Below are positions 15,183 to 23,144 of a stretch of DNA of 28,002 bases, piece by piece. A program made the position numbers and the translations under genes. This stretch comes from an uncultured Clostridia bacterium. GTDB lineage: Bacteria; Bacillota; Clostridia; Oscillospirales; Ruminococcaceae. A model generated the notes under the pieces. It was given only the letters and a program-made list of their open reading frames with translations. It had not been told where the DNA came from and did no database searches. Position 1 is the stretch's first letter; each line of letters opens with the position of its first letter. The stretch is taken from NCBI GenBank assembly GCA_947588775.1, contig CANPZQ010000006.1, forward strand, positions 1 through 28,002, in the 5' to 3' direction.

Positions 15183-15429
15183 GGGCGGTTTGGGGAGTTG
15201 GGGTGAGAGGCTCTTTCGTTCTGTTTTTTGACTTCCGACCTCTGATACTCTGACCGGATTCGTTCCTCACCCACCCCGCTCCGCCTGCGGGCTCCGGGGG
15301 TGGGATTCGTCGCGAATTTTGGGAGCGGGGAACCGAGGGGTTGGGCGCAACCGGCAAAAAGGCCTGAACCTCACCCGTCCCCGCTCAGCCCCGCAAGGGG
15401 GCTTCGGGGAATGGGATTCGGTTTAGGCG
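15183..15429. other. Intergenic GC-rich hairpin region after recX
   Basis: No gene is seen. It holds a hairpin with CCCACCCC (15270-15277) pairing GGGGTGGG (15297-15304) around a CCGC/GCGG inner stem, and a second with TCCCCG (15378-15383) pairing CGGGGA (15405-15410) around AGCCCC/GGGGCT. GGATTCG and GGGATTCG lie near both. They may terminate the recX transcript or be degenerate repeat modules. No T tract follows. Confidence 0.5.
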
Positions 15430-15520
15430 AGGGGGCGCGGGGACTGCGCTGGTTGGGTTGGCCCCACCCGCCCGCCCTCCCACCTTAGCAAACTGTTCCC
15501 GCTCCGTCCCCGCGCCCCCT
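15430..15520. repeat. Hairpin/G-quadruplex element, copy C
   Basis: A perfect 15-bp inverted repeat (15430-15444 / 15506-15520) encloses a spacer whose minus strand has five G runs with single-base loops (15462-15481). The spacer shares GGTTGGCCCCACCCGCCCG with copy D at 18070, although the arms are unrelated in sequence. It ends 11 bp before repeat family I begins. Confidence 0.75.
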
Positions 15521-15531
15521 GACAAAGTGCC

Positions 15532-15921
15532 TCTTTTAAAGCTTAAGCAAATAAGCAAGCATGGGTAAAAAAGCCTTTTTGTTGGGGCTTCCGGAGGACA
15601 CCTTTATACTCCTATCGCCAAATTGCGTAAAAGGCACATTTGGGCGGCAGCCTTCTTTGTGGGGGGAACCAACGCCAGCGACAAAACTTGCTTTTCGGAC
15701 TTCGCGGTCATAAATGACCGACCGCTCGTCCTCAAAGAGTTTTGTTCCGCTGTCGTAGGCGAGGGTTCCCCCGCAGAAAACAGCCCACTGGGCTGATTTT
15801 CTGACGCCCCCTCCTGCGCTTTTTGTGAGTATAAAAGAGATTTCGCGGCCTGCGGGCCGCGACAAGGGGCTCCGCCCCTTGTCCCCGCAACCTTTTGAAA
15901 AAGGTTGACGAAAACTTTTTA
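15532..15921. repeat. Structured ~390-bp repeat, family I, copy 1
   Basis: Homologous to 18133-18528 in direct orientation. About 170 bp (15650-15820) differ by only about four substitutions. Conserved potential stems are GGGGGAACC 15662-15670 / 15764-15772, CGGTCA-TAAA-TGACCG 15705-15720, CAGAAAACAGCCC 15774-15786 / 15790-15803, GCGGCC-TGCG-GGCCGC 15845-15860, a 10-bp GACAAGGGGC stem 15861-15883 and CAACC/GGTTG 15888-15907. Minus-strand frames across the two copies do not correspond, which argues against a protein. It could be a noncoding RNA, a REP-like mobile element or a chromosomal architecture element. Confidence 0.8.
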
Positions 15922-15969
15922 GTTTTTTGTTTTGAAACTTGTATAAATATTTTATAAAGGAGGCTTTTC

Positions 15970-17298
15970 ATGCCGGGTAAGGTTGGGATGGTTTCGCTCG
16001 GGTGCCCGAAAAATCAGGTCGACGCCGAGCATATGATTTATAACCTGCGCGAGGCGGGCTATGAGTTAATCACCGACGCCGCCCTCGCCGACGTCGTCAT
16101 AATCAACACCTGCGGCTTCATCGAGTCCGCCAAACAGGAGGCAATCGATACTATCCTCGAGTTCTGCGCGCTGAAGGACGAGGGCAGAATAAAGGGCGTA
16201 ATCGTCACCGGCTGCCTCGCCGAGAGGTATTTTGAGGATATAAGAAAGGAGCTTCCCGAGGTAGACGCGGTTCTGGGGCTTGGCGCGAACGAGATGCTTT
16301 CCGAGGCCGTCGAAAGGGTGATGGCGGGCGAACGCTTCGACTTAAAGGGCGATAAATATTCGCTGATTATCGATTCGCGCCGCATTATTTCCACGGAAAC
16401 TTTCGCATATCTCAAAATCGCCGAGGGCTGCGACAACCGCTGCACCTACTGCGCGATACCGTCAATTCGAGGAAAGCTCCGCAGCAGAAAAATCGAAAGC
16501 ATTGTCGCCGAGGCGAAATGGCTTGCAAAAGTCGGGTTCCGGGAGATAATTCTGGTCGCTCAGGACACGACCGTTTACGGCGAGGATTTATACGGCGAGC
16601 CGAAAATCTGCGAGCTTCTGCGCGAGCTGTGCAAAATTGACGGACTAAAGTGGATTCGCACGCTCTACAGCTATCCCGAGAGGATAACGGACGAGCTTAT
16701 AAATCTTATCGCGGCGGAGGAAAAGTTAGTCAAGTATCTTGACATACCGATTCAGCACTGTTCCGACGGCATTTTAAAGAGAATGAATCGCCGCAGCACG
16801 AAATCCGAGCTTCGGGAGCTCATTGCGAAGCTTCGCGAAAAGATTCCCGGCGTAATTCTTCGCACAACTCTGATTGCGGGCTTCCCCGGAGAAACCGAGG
16901 AGGAGTTTGAGGAGCTCTGCGAATTTGTCAACGAGATGAAGTTTGACAGGCTCGGCTGTTTTGCGTATTCGGCCGAAGAGGGAACGCCGGCGGCGCGCCT
17001 TCCCGGGCAGCTTGACGAAGAGGAAAAGAACCGCCGCGCCGATGTAATCATGGAAACGCAGGCGACAATCAGCGACAGGCTGAATTCTCAAAAGCTCGGC
17101 GAAAACATTGAAGTCGTCGTCGAGGGCTACGACCGCTACGGAGAATGCTACTACGGCAGGAGCTATGCCGAAGCCCCGGAAATCGACGGAAAGATATTCT
17201 TCAGCTCGAAAAAACCGCTTTCAATCGGCGCATTTGTAAATGTACATATCACCGAAACGATGGATTACGACCTCGTCGGGGAAATCACGGAGGGATAA
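15970..17298 (+). CDS. rimO: Ribosomal protein S12 methylthiotransferase RimO
   Basis: 442 residues, typical length. This radical-SAM enzyme methylthiolates an aspartate of ribosomal protein S12. The N-terminal UPF0004 domain starts with the RimO-type signature SLGCPKNQVDAE and supplies Cys12, Cys48 and Cys82 for one 4Fe-4S cluster. The radical-SAM motif CDNRCTYC (Cys154, Cys158, Cys161) supplies the other. A C-terminal TRAM domain begins at about 375. A GGAGG lies 7 nt before the ATG at 15970. A possible -10 (TATAAA 15942-15947) has no clear -35. It is followed at 2 bp by pgsA. Confidence 0.97.
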   Translation: MPGKVGMVSLGCPKNQVDAEHMIYNLREAGYELITDAALADVVIINTCGFIESAKQEAIDTILEFCALKDEGRIKGVIVTGCLAERYFEDIRKELPEVDAVLGLGANEMLSEAVERVMAGERFDLKGDKYSLIIDSRRIISTETFAYLKIAEGCDNRCTYCAIPSIRGKLRSRKIESIVAEAKWLAKVGFREIILVAQDTTVYGEDLYGEPKICELLRELCKIDGLKWIRTLYSYPERITDELINLIAAEEKLVKYLDIPIQHCSDGILKRMNRRSTKSELRELIAKLREKIPGVILRTTLIAGFPGETEEEFEELCEFVNEMKFDRLGCFAYSAEEGTPAARLPGQLDEEEKNRRADVIMETQATISDRLNSQKLGENIEVVVEGYDRYGECYYGRSYAEAPEIDGKIFFSSKKPLSIGAFVNVHITETMDYDLVGEITEG

Positions 17299-17300
17299 AG

Positions 17301-17864
17301 ATGAATCTTCCGAACAAATTAACGCTTCTGCGGGTTGCGATGATTCCCGCGTTCGCGCTCTTTCTGCTCTGGCCGTTCTGGGAGGGGAACATTCTCGTCG
17401 CGCTTGCGATTTTCGCTCTCGCCTCCTTCACCGACCTTTTGGACGGAAAAATCGCGAGAAAATACAACTTAATTACCGATTTCGGCAAATTTCTGGATCC
17501 CCTCGCCGACAAAGCCCTTGTAATGGCTGCTCTTGTCGGGTTCATTGAGCTTGACTGGTGCTCGTCGGTCCCGGTGATGATAATACTCTTCCGGGAGTTC
17601 ATGGTTTCGGCTCTTCGGCTTGTCGTAAAGTCGGGCGAAGGGGTCGTCGTCGCGGCCGGGTGGTTCGGGAAGATAAAAACCGCTTTCACGATGCTCTCAA
17701 TCGTCGCGATACTTCTTCTTCGCGGAATCGAGGCCGTCGCGCCGGTGGAGCTTCCGATACAGGTCATCTCGGACGTTCTGATATGGCTTTCCGCCGCGCT
17801 GACTGCGGGGTCGGGGCTGCAGTATCTTCGGGCCTATTTGCCGATGATTGACAGTAATAAGTGA
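17301..17864 (+). CDS. pgsA: CDP-diacylglycerol-glycerol-3-phosphate 3-phosphatidyltransferase
   Basis: 187 residues from the ATG at 17301, which has GGAGG at 17289-17293. Longer frames upstream would overlap rimO. It makes phosphatidylglycerol phosphate in the membrane. The CDP-alcohol phosphotransferase signature D-x2-DG-x2-AR-x8-G-x3-D-x3-D is complete (DLLDGKIARKY, then DFGKFLDPLADK). About five or six membrane helices are visible, starting with LRVAMIPAFALFLLWPFW. It forms a two-gene unit with rimO, a frequent pairing in Clostridia. Confidence 0.95.
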   Translation: MNLPNKLTLLRVAMIPAFALFLLWPFWEGNILVALAIFALASFTDLLDGKIARKYNLITDFGKFLDPLADKALVMAALVGFIELDWCSSVPVMIILFREFMVSALRLVVKSGEGVVVAAGWFGKIKTAFTMLSIVAILLLRGIEAVAPVELPIQVISDVLIWLSAALTAGSGLQYLRAYLPMIDSNK

Positions 17865-18047
17865 TGGGGTGCGTTGAGGCGGGGAGAGGCAAAAAGGTAC
17901 TCGCTTCGCTCGTGCTATTTTTAGTTCCCCTCCCCCCCTGCGTGGCTTCTGCGGGGTGAATGGGGGCGGGTTGTCCCCCTCCCCCCGAGGGGAGGGGGAG
18001 GCGGGTTTGGGTGCGGCGTCGGCTCGGTCCGGGCTTTCAGCTTGCCC
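17865..18047. other. Intergenic low-complexity region after pgsA
   Basis: No gene is seen. It holds a perfect 10-bp hairpin CCCCCTCCCC (17975-17984) / GGGGAGGGGG (17989-17998) with a CCGA loop, and a segment near 17890-17930 with GGTACTCGC TTC GCTCGTGC followed by ATTTTTAG that may act as a weak terminator. Confidence 0.5.
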
Positions 18048-18130
18048 GCGCGGCGGAAAAAGCTGGTATGGTTGGCCCCACCCGCCCGCCCCCGCAGTTT
18101 CGCACGATTTCCCCGCTTTTTCCGCCGCGC
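18048..18130. repeat. Hairpin/G-quadruplex element, copy D
   Basis: A perfect 16-bp inverted repeat (18048-18063 / 18115-18130) encloses GGGGG-C-GGG-C-GGG-T-GGGG on the minus strand (18076-18093). Its arm is identical to 27963-27978 and differs from 2396-2411 by one compensated base pair. It abuts repeat family I copy 2 (2-bp gap), repeating the arrangement at 15430-15921. Confidence 0.75.
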
Positions 18131-18132
18131 TT

Positions 18133-18528
18133 ACAAAGAGGCTCTATCTTAGCTTCACAAAATGAGCGGGTTTGGGCATTTGGAGCCTTTTTGTTGGGGC
18201 TTCTGAAGGACACCCCTATGCTTCTCCTGTCATATGTGGATAGAGGCACCTTTTGGTATCAGTGCCTTCTTTGTTGGGGGAACCAACGCCAGCGACAAAA
18301 CTTGCTTTTCGGACTTCGCGGTCATAAATGACCGACCGCTCGTCCTCAAAGAGTTTTGTTCCGCTGTCGTAGGCGAGGGTTCCCCCGCAGAAAACAGCCC
18401 TCTTGGCTGATTTTCTGACGCCCCTTCCTGCGCTTTGGGTGGGAAAGAGATTTCGCGGCCTGCGGGCCGCGACAAGGGGCGCTGTCCCTTGACCCTGCGG
18501 CCTTTGAAAAGGCCGGCGAAACTTTTAA
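18133..18528. repeat. Structured ~390-bp repeat, family I, copy 2
   Basis: Second copy of the element at 15532-15921. The block 18264-18434 is almost identical. The 3' hairpin shows two compensatory changes: CAACC/GGTTG in copy 1 is CGGCC/GGCCG here (about 18496-18514), evidence that pairing is maintained. The first ~120 bp are more diverged. It ends about 50 bp before the GH5 lipoprotein start. Confidence 0.8.
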
Positions 18529-18579
18529 GTTTGTTTAACCGGTGAAGATTACCATTAAATTCCGGAAAGGAGTATTCCC

Positions 18580-19770
18580 ATGAAGAAATTATTCGCGCTG
18601 ATTCTCGCTCTTGTGATGGCGGCTTCGCTCGTCGCCTGCGGAGGAGAGGCTGAACCCGAATCCCTCGAAAATGTCCACAACGACCCAAATGCGGCTGCCT
18701 CGGACATCTCCCTTGACGACCTCCCCGAGCTCATGAAAATCGGGTGGAACCTCGGCAACGCCCTCGACGCGCCCGAGGGCGAAACCTCGTGGCACCAGCC
18801 CGTCACCACAAAGGAAATGATTGACAAAATCCACGAGCTCGGCTTCAACACCGTCAGAATCCCGACCTCCTGGGGGCTCCATACCTCCGGCGCGCCGGAT
18901 TACACAATCGACGGCGAGTGGATGGACAGGGTCGAGGAAGTCGTGAACTACGCGCTTTCAAACGACATGTTCGTAATCCTCAACTCCCATCACGACAACG
19001 ATTTTTACTATCCGACAAAGGAACACGAGGCAGAATCGGTTAATTATATTGAAAAAATATGGACGCAGATAGCCGACCGCTTCAAGGACTACGACCAGCA
19101 CCTTATCTTCCAGTCGATGAACGAGCCGCGCCTCACCGGCACAAACTATGAGTGGTGGGTCGACTACAACAACGCGCAGTGCCGCGAGGCCATCGAAGTC
19201 ATCAACGCCTGCAACCAGAAGTTTGTTGACGTCGTCCGCGCCGCCGGAGGCCGCAACGAGAGCCGCTTCCTGCTCCTCAGCTCCTACTGCGGCTCGCCAT
19301 ACTATTCTTTGGAGGAGCCGTTCAAGCTCCCCGAGGACAAGGCGGAGAAAAAGCTCCTGATTTCGGTTCACGCATACACCCCCTACGACCTCGCCATGGG
19401 AACCGATATGTCAATTCGAAACTTTGACCAATCCTCCAAAAACAGCATCGACGACTTCTTGAACAAACACTACGAAAAGTTCGTATCCAAGGGCGTCGGC
19501 GTGATTGTCGACGAGATGGGAATCATTAACAAAAACAATCCTTACGACCGTCAGGACTGGGGGACCTACTACATCGCGAAGGCAAAAAGCCTCGGAATCG
19601 TCTGCTGTTGGTGGGATAACGGCTCGAACGGCACCGGCGAGGAGAGCTACGGCCTCTTTGACCGTACAAACCTTGAGATTTACCCCGGCAGCAAGGCCCC
19701 ATACGACGGCATGATGGCCGGCCTGACAACCCCTCTTGACGAAATAAAAAGCAGCAGACCGCAGGACTAA
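18580..19770 (+). CDS. GH5-family glycanase lipoprotein (endoglucanase-like)
   Basis: 396 residues. A signal peptide ends in L-V-A-C with lipidated Cys20, so the enzyme is anchored on the outer face of the membrane. The GH5 barrel follows: GWNLGNALDA (55-64), TVRIPTSW (91-98), HHDND (137-141), acid/base Glu182 in MNEPR, HAY in ISVHAYTP, and nucleophile Glu312 in VDEMG, plus the active-site aromatic CCWWDNG. The pattern resembles GH5_4-type beta-1,4-glucanases/xyloglucanases, but the exact substrate is uncertain. AAAGGAG lies 8 nt before the ATG. It is followed 34 bp later by a paralog without a signal peptide. Confidence 0.93.
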   Translation: MKKLFALILALVMAASLVACGGEAEPESLENVHNDPNAAASDISLDDLPELMKIGWNLGNALDAPEGETSWHQPVTTKEMIDKIHELGFNTVRIPTSWGLHTSGAPDYTIDGEWMDRVEEVVNYALSNDMFVILNSHHDNDFYYPTKEHEAESVNYIEKIWTQIADRFKDYDQHLIFQSMNEPRLTGTNYEWWVDYNNAQCREAIEVINACNQKFVDVVRAAGGRNESRFLLLSSYCGSPYYSLEEPFKLPEDKAEKKLLISVHAYTPYDLAMGTDMSIRNFDQSSKNSIDDFLNKHYEKFVSKGVGVIVDEMGIINKNNPYDRQDWGTYYIAKAKSLGIVCCWWDNGSNGTGEESYGLFDRTNLEIYPGSKAPYDGMMAGLTTPLDEIKSSRPQD

Positions 19771-19804
19771 GATTGACCAAAACTAATCTCGGGAGGTATC
19801 CGAC

Positions 19805-20827
19805 ATGACCCCTTATGAACTCACCGAAAAGCTTCGCCTCGGGTGGAACCTCGGCAACACCCTCGACGCGCCTCCGGGCGAAACCGCCTGGGGGAACCCC
19901 GTAACGACGCCGGAAATATTTAAGAAGCTTTACAGCCTTGGCTTCAGAACCGTCCGAATCCCGGTTTCGTGGCACCGACACATGGACGAAAACCACGAAA
20001 TCGAGCCGGAATTCATGAACCGCGTAAACGAAATTGTCGACTACGCCTACTCGCTCGGAATGTTTATATTATTAAATGTTCATCACGACGACCGGATGTT
20101 CCAACCGACCGACGAGGGCGTTGAAAAAGGAAAAATCTACCTTTCGACCGTCTGGAAACAGGTCGCCGCGCGCTTCAAGGACTACGGTGAACGCCTAATT
20201 CTGCAGGGCATGAACGAGCCGCGTATGCTGCGTTCAAAATACGAGTGGCACCTCGATTTTCATGAAAAAATATGCCGCGACGCGCTGGAATATATAAATC
20301 AATTCAATCAAGTTTTTGTGGAAACCGTGCGCGCCGGCGGCGGGGAAAACGAAACCCGTCCGCTGCTCCTTCCGTCCTACGCCGCCGCGCCTCAGCACAC
20401 ATGGATCGACGGCTTCCGGCTGCCCGACGACCCCGCGAAAAACCTGATTGTTTCGGTGCATTCGTATAACCCGGTTGAGCTTTGTCTGATGCCGAATCCG
20501 GACGTAACGCGCTTCACCGAACAGGGCGAGCGGGAGCTCACATTCGCCTTTGAGGCAATCCGCAAACGCTTTATTGATGCGGGTATTCCGGCAATCTTCG
20601 ACGAGATGGGAATGGTCGACAAGCAGAACCCCGACGACCGCTACAGGTGGTCGAAGTTCTTCGTTTCAAAGGGCCGCGAGAACGGAATCGCCTCGGTCTG
20701 GTGGGACAACGGCGGCCGCGATTTCCGCCTTTTAGACAGGCGGACGCTCGAGGTCTACGACTCCGCGAAGTGCGTCATGCGCGGCCTCAACGACGGGGTC
20801 GGCGACGGCTTTGAGTTAGACATATAG
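19805..20827 (+). CDS. Cytoplasmic GH5-family glycanase (paralog)
   Basis: 340 residues, clearly homologous to the preceding protein but starting directly at the barrel (GWNLGNTLDAPPGETAWGNP at 13-32) with no signal peptide or lipobox. Acid/base Glu138 (MNEPR) and nucleophile Glu267 (FDEMG) are intact, and VHHDD and SVWWDNGG are present. GGGAGG lies 8 nt before the ATG. A cytosolic copy would act on imported oligosaccharides, while the anchored copy would act outside. This division of labour is inference. The pair arose by tandem duplication and ends at a strong terminator. Confidence 0.92.
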   Translation: MTPYELTEKLRLGWNLGNTLDAPPGETAWGNPVTTPEIFKKLYSLGFRTVRIPVSWHRHMDENHEIEPEFMNRVNEIVDYAYSLGMFILLNVHHDDRMFQPTDEGVEKGKIYLSTVWKQVAARFKDYGERLILQGMNEPRMLRSKYEWHLDFHEKICRDALEYINQFNQVFVETVRAGGGENETRPLLLPSYAAAPQHTWIDGFRLPDDPAKNLIVSVHSYNPVELCLMPNPDVTRFTEQGERELTFAFEAIRKRFIDAGIPAIFDEMGMVDKQNPDDRYRWSKFFVSKGRENGIASVWWDNGGRDFRLLDRRTLEVYDSAKCVMRGLNDGVGDGFELDI

Positions 20828-20848
20828 ACTAAATTAAAAACAAAAAAT

Positions 20849-20874
20849 GCCCGGATTTTTCACCGGGCTTTTTT
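20849..20874. terminator. Bidirectional Rho-independent terminator
   Basis: GCCCGG (20849-20854) pairs with CCGGGC (20863-20868). TTTTTTG follows on the plus strand and ATTTTTTG on the minus strand, so it can end both the GH5 pair and the convergent murA-to-GNAT operon. Confidence 0.9.
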
Positions 20875-20896
20875 GTTATGCTGATAATCATCATAT

Positions 20897-21337
20897 TTAT
20901 TTATCATTGCGTATAAGTTCGGTATATTTCAGCTCGTGAAAGCCGCTTTTTCGGTAAAGTGCCATCGCCGGGGCGTTCTCCGGCTCGGCCTCAAGGCGTT
21001 GAACGTATTCGGGGTAGCTTGTGGCAATATATTCCAGAAGCTTGCTGCCAAACCCATGTCCGCGGAACTCAGGTAGGATATAAACGTCCTCAATCCAGAG
21101 GCACGGGCGGCCGAATTCGGTTGAAAAGCTCTTCGCGAGCATCGAGTAGCCGACGGCCCTGCCGTCCTCCTCGATAATAAGGCCCTCAGCGAAGGGGCTT
21201 CCCTGAACGCACGCCCCAAAGTCGGCGCGAAAAATTTCCTCCGACCCGTCGCTGAGGACGGCGGGCGAGCGGTAGAACACCCGCATCATCTCCAAAACAG
21301 CGTTTTTGTCGTCCGGAACCATTCGGCGGATATGCAT
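20897..21337 (-). CDS. GNAT-family N-acetyltransferase
   Basis: 146 residues, typical of a single GNAT domain that transfers an acyl group from acetyl-CoA to an amine. The N-terminus IRRMVPDDKNAVLEMMRVFY is the beta1-alpha1 region, WIEDVYILPEFRGHGFGSKL contains beta4 and the pyrophosphate-binding loop R92-GHGFG, and ALYRKSGFHE is the usual C-terminal signature. Its substrate cannot be told. It is the last gene of the minus-strand operon, 45 bp after rlmH, before the bidirectional terminator. Confidence 0.9.
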   Translation of the reverse strand: MHIRRMVPDDKNAVLEMMRVFYRSPAVLSDGSEEIFRADFGACVQGSPFAEGLIIEEDGRAVGYSMLAKSFSTEFGRPCLWIEDVYILPEFRGHGFGSKLLEYIATSYPEYVQRLEAEPENAPAMALYRKSGFHELKYTELIRNDK

Positions 21338-21382
21338 TTAATCACACTTTCTATTGATTTTTTGCAAAACAGTTTGTTTAAG

Positions 21383-21862
21383 CTACTTGTGATATTTTGC
21401 CCCGGCGTTTATTGAGAACGCGCGGTAAATCTGCTCGACCAGAACCACTCGCGCGAGCTGGTGGGGCAGGGTCATTCGCGAGAGCCCGAGCTGCAGGCGG
21501 CAGTCGGCCTTGATTTTCGGGTCGAGGGAGCTCCCGATGAAAAAATTCACTGTGCTCGCCCCGCCGACGGCCTCCGCGGCGAGCCTTTCGGCGAGCTCCT
21601 CACTGGAAAGCTGCTTCGCCTCGACGCAGAGCGCGACGTTGAACGCGCCCTTTTCATCCAAATATTGCCGCATCAGTTTGCCCTCTGCGGCGAGCGCGGC
21701 GGCTATTTCCGCGTCAGAGGGCTTTTGACTTATTCTCGCCTCGGGCAGCTCCACGACCGCGAATTTGCAGTACGCGGAGAGCCTTTTTGCGTACTCTGCG
21801 CATGCTTCCCGCCAGTAGGATTCTTTGAGCTTTCCTACGCAAACGACGTTTACCGAGAGCAA
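21383..21862 (-). CDS. rlmH: 23S rRNA (pseudouridine1915-N3)-methyltransferase RlmH
   Basis: 159 residues, the normal length of this SPOUT-class methyltransferase, which modifies helix 69 of 23S rRNA. It begins with VNVVCVGKLKESYWREAC, and the C-terminal knot shows MTLPHQLARVVLVEQIYRAF followed by the conserved ending GAKYHK. The SAM-loop segment reads FFIGSSLDPKIK instead of the more usual FVIGGAxG, a small deviation. It lies 28 bp after walJ, a frequent pairing in Firmicutes. Confidence 0.95.
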   Translation of the reverse strand: MLSVNVVCVGKLKESYWREACAEYAKRLSAYCKFAVVELPEARISQKPSDAEIAAALAAEGKLMRQYLDEKGAFNVALCVEAKQLSSEELAERLAAEAVGGASTVNFFIGSSLDPKIKADCRLQLGLSRMTLPHQLARVVLVEQIYRAFSINAGAKYHK

Positions 21863-21890
21863 AATGCTTCACCAACTTGTTAATTATTTT

Positions 21891-22676
21891 CTAAAACGAT
21901 ATGCTCAGCCCCGACGTTTCCACGGGCGCGACGGAGAGCATATAGTCGACGTTTCGCCGAAAGTCCGCGCCGAGGATGTCGAGGAGGGTTCGTTCGGCGA
22001 CGGCGGGCGTGTTGTTCTCGCGGCTGAGGTGGCCGAGGACGATTCGACGCGTTCCGCTCTCAATCAGGCGGCGCACCTCGCGCGCGCTGTCGGCGTTCGA
22101 GAGGTGGCCGGTCGGCGAGGCGATACGCTTTTTCAGAGGGTATGGGTACGGCCCGTTTTTTAACATATCCTCATCATAGTTCGATTCAATCAGTACGAGG
22201 TCGCAGCCCGAAATCCGCCGGTCGATTTCCTCGGTGACATGGCCGAGGTCGGTGCAGACGGCGCAGCTTTTGCCGTCGGGAGTATGTATCCGGTAGCCGA
22301 CGCTGCCCGGCGCGTCATGCGGGGTTCTGAAAGCGGTTACAAAAAATCCGCCCGCCTCGACGCCCTCGTCGCCGATTTCGCGCTCAATGCCGCGGTCGAG
22401 AATGCCCTGATTCCTTAAATAGCTTAATGTCCCGAAAGTGGCGTAGACAGGGGCTTTACAGCACTTTGAAAAGACCCGCAGGCCGTTTATGTGGTCGGAA
22501 TGGTCGTGGGTGATGAAGATTGCACGGACGGCTTCGGGCTCGATTCCGTTGAGCCGAAGAGCCGCGACGAGCCGCTTGTAGCTAACGCCCGCGTCGATCA
22601 GAACGCCGCCCGAGGGGGTGCCGATGAAGTGCGCGTTGCCGCTGCTTGAAGAAAAAAGAGGGTAAATTCTTGCCAA
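21891..22676 (-). CDS. walJ: WalJ/YycJ-type metallo-beta-lactamase-fold hydrolase
   Basis: 261 residues. The zinc/manganese-binding motif THDHSDH (56-62) follows the YycJ-type N-terminus PLFSSSSGNAHFIG. The metal-binding residues of the second half include DLGHV, the ESNYDED segment and GHLSREN. YycJ/WalJ proteins are 5'-3' exonuclease-like MBL enzymes linked to the walRK loci and genome maintenance. Here no walRK lies adjacent. It is downstream of a P-loop kinase gene (24-bp gap) in the murA operon. Confidence 0.88.
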   Translation of the reverse strand: MARIYPLFSSSSGNAHFIGTPSGGVLIDAGVSYKRLVAALRLNGIEPEAVRAIFITHDHSDHINGLRVFSKCCKAPVYATFGTLSYLRNQGILDRGIEREIGDEGVEAGGFFVTAFRTPHDAPGSVGYRIHTPDGKSCAVCTDLGHVTEEIDRRISGCDLVLIESNYDEDMLKNGPYPYPLKKRIASPTGHLSNADSAREVRRLIESGTRRIVLGHLSRENNTPAVAERTLLDILGADFRRNVDYMLSVAPVETSGLSISF

Positions 22677-22700
22677 ATTATTCCTTCTTTCAAAAAGCTG

Positions 22701-23144
22701 TCACGGGGACAGCTCGGGATATTCATTTATATAGTTTAGGATAATATTGACGTTTTCTGAGATTGGCCGCTCGCCGTCAAGCTCGAAAAAAGGCTTTTTC
22801 GGGATTCGGGCGCGAGCCTTTCGTTCGGCAGGGTCGCGGGCGCGTATTCTCGGAATCCGGACTTCCAAAGGGACTTCGACCCAAAAAACGGCCGAAATAA
22901 GGTCGTCGACGCCGTATCTGTCGGGCGAAACCGAGGCGAAGACGAAGCTTTCCGCAAGTGCGTCACGGCGAAGGAGGCGGACGACCTCAGATTTATCGCG
23001 CTGAACCGAAAAAGGCGGGTCGGCGGGCGGAAAGTAGTAGTTCTCGATGTCCAAAAACCGCAGTCCAAGCGCGTTTGCGAGGGCTTTTGCGAGGGTAGAC
23101 TTCCCCGCGCCGTTCATTCCGCAGACGGCAAGGCCTGCGCTCAT
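22701..23144 (-). CDS. Small P-loop kinase-like ATPase downstream of murA
   Basis: 147 residues. Walker A GMNGAGKST is at 9-17, followed by LAKALANALGLRFLDIENYYF, as in shikimate/adenylate/nucleoside-kinase-like P-loop enzymes, where the Asp binds substrate. No other family-specific signature is recognised; it is shorter than typical NMP kinases. The ATG overlaps the murA stop (TCAT at 23141-23144), so it is translationally coupled to murA. Its substrate is unknown. Confidence 0.8.
   Translation of the reverse strand: MSAGLAVCGMNGAGKSTLAKALANALGLRFLDIENYYFPPADPPFSVQRDKSEVVRLLRRDALAESFVFASVSPDRYGVDDLISAVFWVEVPLEVRIPRIRARDPAERKARARIPKKPFFELDGERPISENVNIILNYINEYPELSP

Noticed and set aside
15536..15865. 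Minus-strand ORFs in repeat family I (also at 18230-18688)
   Set aside because: The frame is not conserved between the two near-identical copies, and there is no Shine-Dalgarno site.
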